From Nitriliruptoraceae bacterium (GTDB taxonomy: Bacteria > Actinomycetota > Nitriliruptoria > Nitriliruptorales > Nitriliruptoraceae), in assembly GCA_007131525.1 (NCBI GenBank), contig SLQK01000114.1, forward strand, positions 1 through 6,447: a stretch of DNA of 6,447 nucleotides. Reading direction: 5' to 3'. Shown here piece after piece: positions 4,656 to 6,447 of the stretch (positions are counted from its first letter, which is position 1; the number at the start of each line of letters is the position of its first letter). The position numbers and the translations under genes were made by a program. The notes beneath the pieces were generated by a model. It was given only the letters and a program-made list of their open reading frames with translations, ran no database searches and was not told the origin of the DNA.

Positions 4656-5542
4656 GCGTGGTCCTGTGGGCCGCCGTCGGCCAGGCGTTCGACGAGCCAG
4701 GCGCGCAGCTGGGGGCCGAGGTCGGGCCGGCGCAGCGCGAACTCGACGTTGGCCTGGAGGTAGCCGAGCTTGTCGCCGGCATCGAAGCGAGGCACGTCCA
4801 GCGTGAGGCCGACGATCGGCTCCTCGGCCGCCATGACCTCGAGGGCATCGGTCAGCTGGATCTCGCCGCCACGGCCGGGCGGGAGATCCTCCAGGACCTG
4901 GAAGATGCTGCCCGGCAGCACGTAGCGACCGATCACGGCCAGGTTGGACGGTGCGTCGGCCGGGTCGGGCTTCTCCACCAACCCGGTGACGAGGTGCTCA
5001 TCGGATCGCTCACCGGGCTCCACGGTCGCCACGCCGTAGAGGCCGACCTGCTCCTCGGGCACCTCCATCAGCGCGATGACCGGCCGGGAGGTCCGCTCGT
5101 GGACCGCGACCATCCGCTCGAGGAAGTCGCCGTCAGGGTCGAGGAGATCGTCGCCGAGCAGCACGGCGAAGCTGTCGTCCGGACCGACGTGGCCGGCGGC
5201 CTGCAGCACGGCGTGGCCGAGGCCGAGTGCCTCACCCTGCCGCACGCTGTGGACGTGGGCGAGCTCCCCCAGACCGCGGACCATCGCCAGCTCGTCGTCC
5301 TTGCCCTTGGTCTCGAGCTCCCGCTCGAGATCCAGGCGGCGGTCGAAGTGATCCTCCATCGAGGACTTGCCCATCGCACTGACGAACAGCACGTCGTCGA
5401 GGCCGGACCGCACGCACTCCTCGACGATCAGCTGCAGCGACGGGGTGTCGACGATCGGCAGCAGCTCCTTCGGGACCGACTTGGTCACCGGCAGGAACCG
5501 GGTCCCGAGACCAGCGACGGGCAGGACAGCCTTGCGGACCAC
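4652..5542 (-). CDS. galU: UTP--glucose-1-phosphate uridylyltransferase GalU
   Basis: GalU makes UDP-glucose from UTP and glucose-1-phosphate in the cytoplasm, feeding cell-envelope polysaccharides, glycolipids and trehalose. The 296-residue product is close to the usual 290-305. It shows the nucleotide-binding loop AGLGTRFLPVTKSVPKELLP (10-29) with K25, RQGEALGLGHAVL (101-113), LLGDDLLD (128-135) with the metal-binding Asp pair, EKP (190-192), GGEIQLTDAL (225-234) and FDAGDKLGYLQANVEFA (253-269). GTG 5542 is chosen because AAGGAG lies 5 nt upstream and the protein then starts MVRKAVLPVAG like its homologues. The open frame continues to an ATG at 5737, but that would overlap the divergent cyclo-ligase gene. 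It is the first gene of the leftward array and overlaps the next gene by 4 nt. Confidence 0.97.
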   Translation of the reverse strand: MVRKAVLPVAGLGTRFLPVTKSVPKELLPIVDTPSLQLIVEECVRSGLDDVLFVSAMGKSSMEDHFDRRLDLERELETKGKDDELAMVRGLGELAHVHSVRQGEALGLGHAVLQAAGHVGPDDSFAVLLGDDLLDPDGDFLERMVAVHERTSRPVIALMEVPEEQVGLYGVATVEPGERSDEHLVTGLVEKPDPADAPSNLAVIGRYVLPGSIFQVLEDLPPGRGGEIQLTDALEVMAAEEPIVGLTLDVPRFDAGDKLGYLQANVEFALRRPDLGPQLRAWLVERLADGGPQDHA

Positions 5543-5547
5543 GTGCG

Positions 5548-5553
5548 CTCCTT
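5548..5553 (-). promoter_or_regulatory. Ribosome binding site of galU
   Basis: AAGGAG on the minus strand, 5 nt upstream of GTG 5542. It is the best Shine-Dalgarno sequence in the window and decides the galU start against longer in-frame alternatives. Confidence 0.8.
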
Positions 5554-5562
5554 CGACGTGGT

Positions 5563-5606
5563 CGAGCCTACCGACGCGAGGGCCCCTGGCGGGAGGCATA
5601 GGCTCG
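5563..5606. promoter_or_regulatory. Divergent promoter region with mirrored TAGGCT -10-like boxes
   Basis: CGAGCCTA (5563-5570) and TAGGCTCG (5599-5606) are an exact inverted pair. Each contains the hexamer TAGGCT, a good actinobacterial -10 (TANNNT), pointing outward: minus-strand TAGGCT at 5570-5565 towards galU and plus-strand TAGGCT at 5599-5604 towards the cyclo-ligase. Expected starts near 5557 (-) and 5611 (+) would leave a very short galU leader that still holds its AAGGAG, and a leader of about 30 nt for the cyclo-ligase. I see no convincing -35 box on either strand. The inverted pair could alternatively bind a regulator shared by both genes. Confidence 0.4.
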
Positions 5607-5642
5607 TCCGTACGCACCAGCGCACCGCGACGAGGTCCGCCC

Positions 5643-6212
5643 ATGGACGCCACCTCGAAGGCCCCGCTGCGTGCCGCGACCCTGGCGGCCCGACGGGCCT
5701 TGTCCGACGCCCAGCGGCGGGAGGCCTCGGGACGCATCGTGGAACGCCTGCTCCGACTCCCGGAGCTCCGCCGACCCTCGACGGTGCTGCTCTACGCGGC
5801 GCTCCGCGAGGAGGTCGATGTGGCCGATCTCGTCGCGCCACTGCACGAGCGCGGGGCGCGGACGCTGTTCCCCCGCGTGCGGGGCGACCGGCTCGACCTG
5901 GTCGCCACCACGGACCTCAGGACCCTGCAGCTCGGGCACCGAGGAGTCAGGGAGCCGGCGGGCCGTGCCGTCGACCCGGGGGTCGTGGATGTCGCCGTCG
6001 TCCCGGGGGTCGCCTTCGATCCGCGCGGCGGCCGGCTGGGTGCGGGAGGCGGACACTACGACCGGCTGCTGGTCGAGTTGGCTGCGGCGACCACCCGCAT
6101 CGGGGCAGCCTTCGACTGCCAACTGGTCCCCCACATCCCCCGTGAGGCCCACGACCAGCCCGTCCACCTCGTCGTCACCGAACGCAGCGTGCACCGGGCC
6201 ACGCGTTCCTGA
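5643..6212 (+). CDS. 5-formyltetrahydrofolate cyclo-ligase (MTHFS/YgfA family)
   Basis: The enzyme uses ATP to convert 5-formyltetrahydrofolate to 5,10-methenyltetrahydrofolate, returning the storage form to the one-carbon pool in the cytoplasm. The 189-residue product is of family length. It begins LRAATLAARRALS (9-21), matching the LRxxxxxxRxxLS nucleotide-binding start. It has LYAALREEVD (50-59), with the EVD motif, GVREP (101-105), and the diagnostic VPGVAFDPRGGRLGAGGGHY (120-139) followed by DRLL; the usual GGGYYD is GGGHYD here. ATG 5643 is preceded by GAGG 7 nt upstream. Divergence from galU across 100 bp is the standard actinobacterial arrangement. The downstream fmdB gene is in the same direction but separated by 166 bp containing an operator and hairpins, so it is probably independent. 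Confidence 0.95.
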   Translation: MDATSKAPLRAATLAARRALSDAQRREASGRIVERLLRLPELRRPSTVLLYAALREEVDVADLVAPLHERGARTLFPRVRGDRLDLVATTDLRTLQLGHRGVREPAGRAVDPGVVDVAVVPGVAFDPRGGRLGAGGGHYDRLLVELAAATTRIGAAFDCQLVPHIPREAHDQPVHLVVTERSVHRATRS

Positions 6213-6216
6213 CAGC

Positions 6217-6245
6217 TTGCCTTCGTCCGGACCATACGGCACCAT
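6217..6245 (+). promoter_or_regulatory. Possible promoter of the fmdB-type gene
   Basis: TTGCCT (6217-6222) is 17 nt from CACCAT (6240-6245). The -35 is good and the -10 poor. Its interest is position: the predicted transcription start, near 6252, would fall inside the CIRCE-like operator, the usual geometry for HrcA repression. Confidence 0.3.
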
Positions 6246-6271
6246 CAGCACTCGCGGACCGCGAGTGCTAG
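6245..6271 (+). promoter_or_regulatory. CIRCE-like element (HrcA operator)
   Basis: The arms TCAGCACTC (6245-6253) and GAGTGCTAG (6263-6271) are separated by exactly 9 bases. The CIRCE consensus is TTAGCACTC-N9-GAGTGCTAA, so 16 of 18 positions match, the two differences lying in the outer ends. HrcA binds CIRCE to repress chaperonin genes until heat shock. Here it sits 107 bp upstream of the fmdB-type start codon and 32 bp after the cyclo-ligase stop. The inner bases are also complementary (GCG/CGC), so the RNA could form a 10-bp hairpin with a 3-nt loop; a terminator for the cyclo-ligase gene is the competing explanation. Confidence 0.68.
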
Positions 6272-6292
6272 CTCCCAGGAACCTCTGGGAGC
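6271..6292 (+). repeat. Stem-loop directly after the CIRCE-like element
   Basis: GCTCCCAG (6271-6278) pairs perfectly with CTGGGAGC (6285-6292) around the loop GAACCT. A further GGGAGC at 6296-6301 offers an alternative partner for the left arm. There is no T-tract. It may be a structure in the fmdB leader, or together with the preceding hairpin it may form a tandem terminator of the cyclo-ligase gene. Confidence 0.5.
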
Positions 6293-6378
6293 CCCGGGAG
6301 CCACCACCTGCGCCCGGTCAGCGCACGGAGCCGGACCCGGCCGCCTGCCCTGCGGCCCTCACCACCTGGAGCGGGACC

Positions 6379-6447
6379 ATGCCCACCTACGAGTACGCCT
6401 GCCGGTCCTGTGGCGAGCACCTCGAGGTCGTCCAGTCCTTCCGCGAC
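6379..6447 (+). CDS. FmdB-type zinc-ribbon protein, N-terminal fragment (3' end outside window)
   Basis: ATG 6379 is preceded by GGAG 7 nt upstream. The visible 23 residues begin MPTYEYACRSCGEHLEVVQS and continue FRD, the standard opening of FmdB/CxxC zinc-ribbon regulatory proteins (MPTYEYxCxxCGxxFExxQS), including the first zinc-binding pair C8 and C11. The second CxxC pair lies beyond the window. These small proteins are named after a protein from the formamidase/amidase locus of Methylophilus; their biochemical role is not settled. Its position after the cyclo-ligase gene is common in Actinobacteria. The CIRCE-like operator in its leader suggests heat-shock or HrcA control of this gene or of a longer transcript beyond the window. 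Confidence 0.9.
   Translation, partial: MPTYEYACRSCGEHLEVVQSFRD

Noticed and set aside
2898..4763. Long plus-strand open frame (about 621 codons)
   Set aside because: It is antisense to moaC and glp, whose motifs are unambiguous on the minus strand. The composition is rich in Asp, Gly, His and Arg, without motifs.
5543..5737. N-terminal extension of GalU
   Set aside because: The extra 65 residues are Arg/Ala/Pro-rich, overlap the divergent cyclo-ligase start, and lie upstream of a strong AAGGAG site placed for GTG 5542.
4658..6145. Plus-strand open frame (about 495 codons) across galU and the cyclo-ligase
   Set aside because: It is antisense to galU and then out of frame with the cyclo-ligase; both true genes have full conserved motifs and ribosome binding sites.
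1..6447. CRISPR array, insertion sequence or phage integration at the tRNA
   Set aside because: I saw no spaced direct repeats, no transposase or integrase motifs, and no second copy of the tRNA 3' end that would mark an attachment site. The short CTCCAC match next to the tRNA is too small to count.

Overview
This is a very GC-rich window whose main block is a gene cluster characteristic of Actinomycetota: 5-formyltetrahydrofolate cyclo-ligase (+) divergent from galU (-), with galU followed by a gephyrin-like moeA/glp gene and a GlpR/SepX-type membrane protein, and a FmdB-type zinc-ribbon gene starting downstream of the cyclo-ligase. A moaC gene sits inside the cluster, and a prokaryotic translin-family gene ends it. 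This suggests an actinobacterium, possibly one of the deeper-branching classes; the class-level guess is inference only.

Layout. Bases 1-339 hold the C-terminal end of a secreted-lipase-like alpha/beta hydrolase (+), followed by a terminator-like hairpin at its stop codon. Bases about 370-1194 are low in coding content and hold decayed toxin-antitoxin genes in tandem: a DUF5615 (PIN-like) remnant, a Phd/YefM-type antitoxin broken by one extra base at a C7 run, and an overlapping VapC-like PIN toxin stub whose first catalytic Asp is Ala. The stub ends inside a perfect 24-bp palindrome. Bases 1222-1406 form a leftward tRNA-Ala(CGC) unit with a candidate promoter, encoded CCA and a strong hairpin one base after the CCA.

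Bases 1441-5542 form a leftward operon-like array read galU -> glp/moeA -> moaC -> glpR/sepX-like -> translin. The galU/glp junction is an ATGA overlap, glp/moaC are 7 nt apart, and glpR/translin are separated by one base; only the moaC-glpR junction has a real gap (195 bp), which contains a possible internal promoter. Rightward, the cyclo-ligase (5643-6212) starts 100 bp from galU, in a region with an inverted pair of TAGGCT -10-like hexamers. The 166-bp gap before fmdB carries a near-consensus CIRCE (HrcA) operator and a second hairpin.

Functionally, the block combines envelope precursor supply (UDP-glucose by GalU), a gephyrin-like protein that in Corynebacterium has been recruited to cell division together with its membrane receptor GlpR (SepX in Streptomyces), one molybdenum-cofactor enzyme (MoaC), one-carbon/folate salvage, and a possible translin-type RNA-binding or RNase protein. 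The most notable points are the CIRCE site ahead of fmdB, the translin gene coupled to the division-receptor homologue, and the toxin-antitoxin graveyard.
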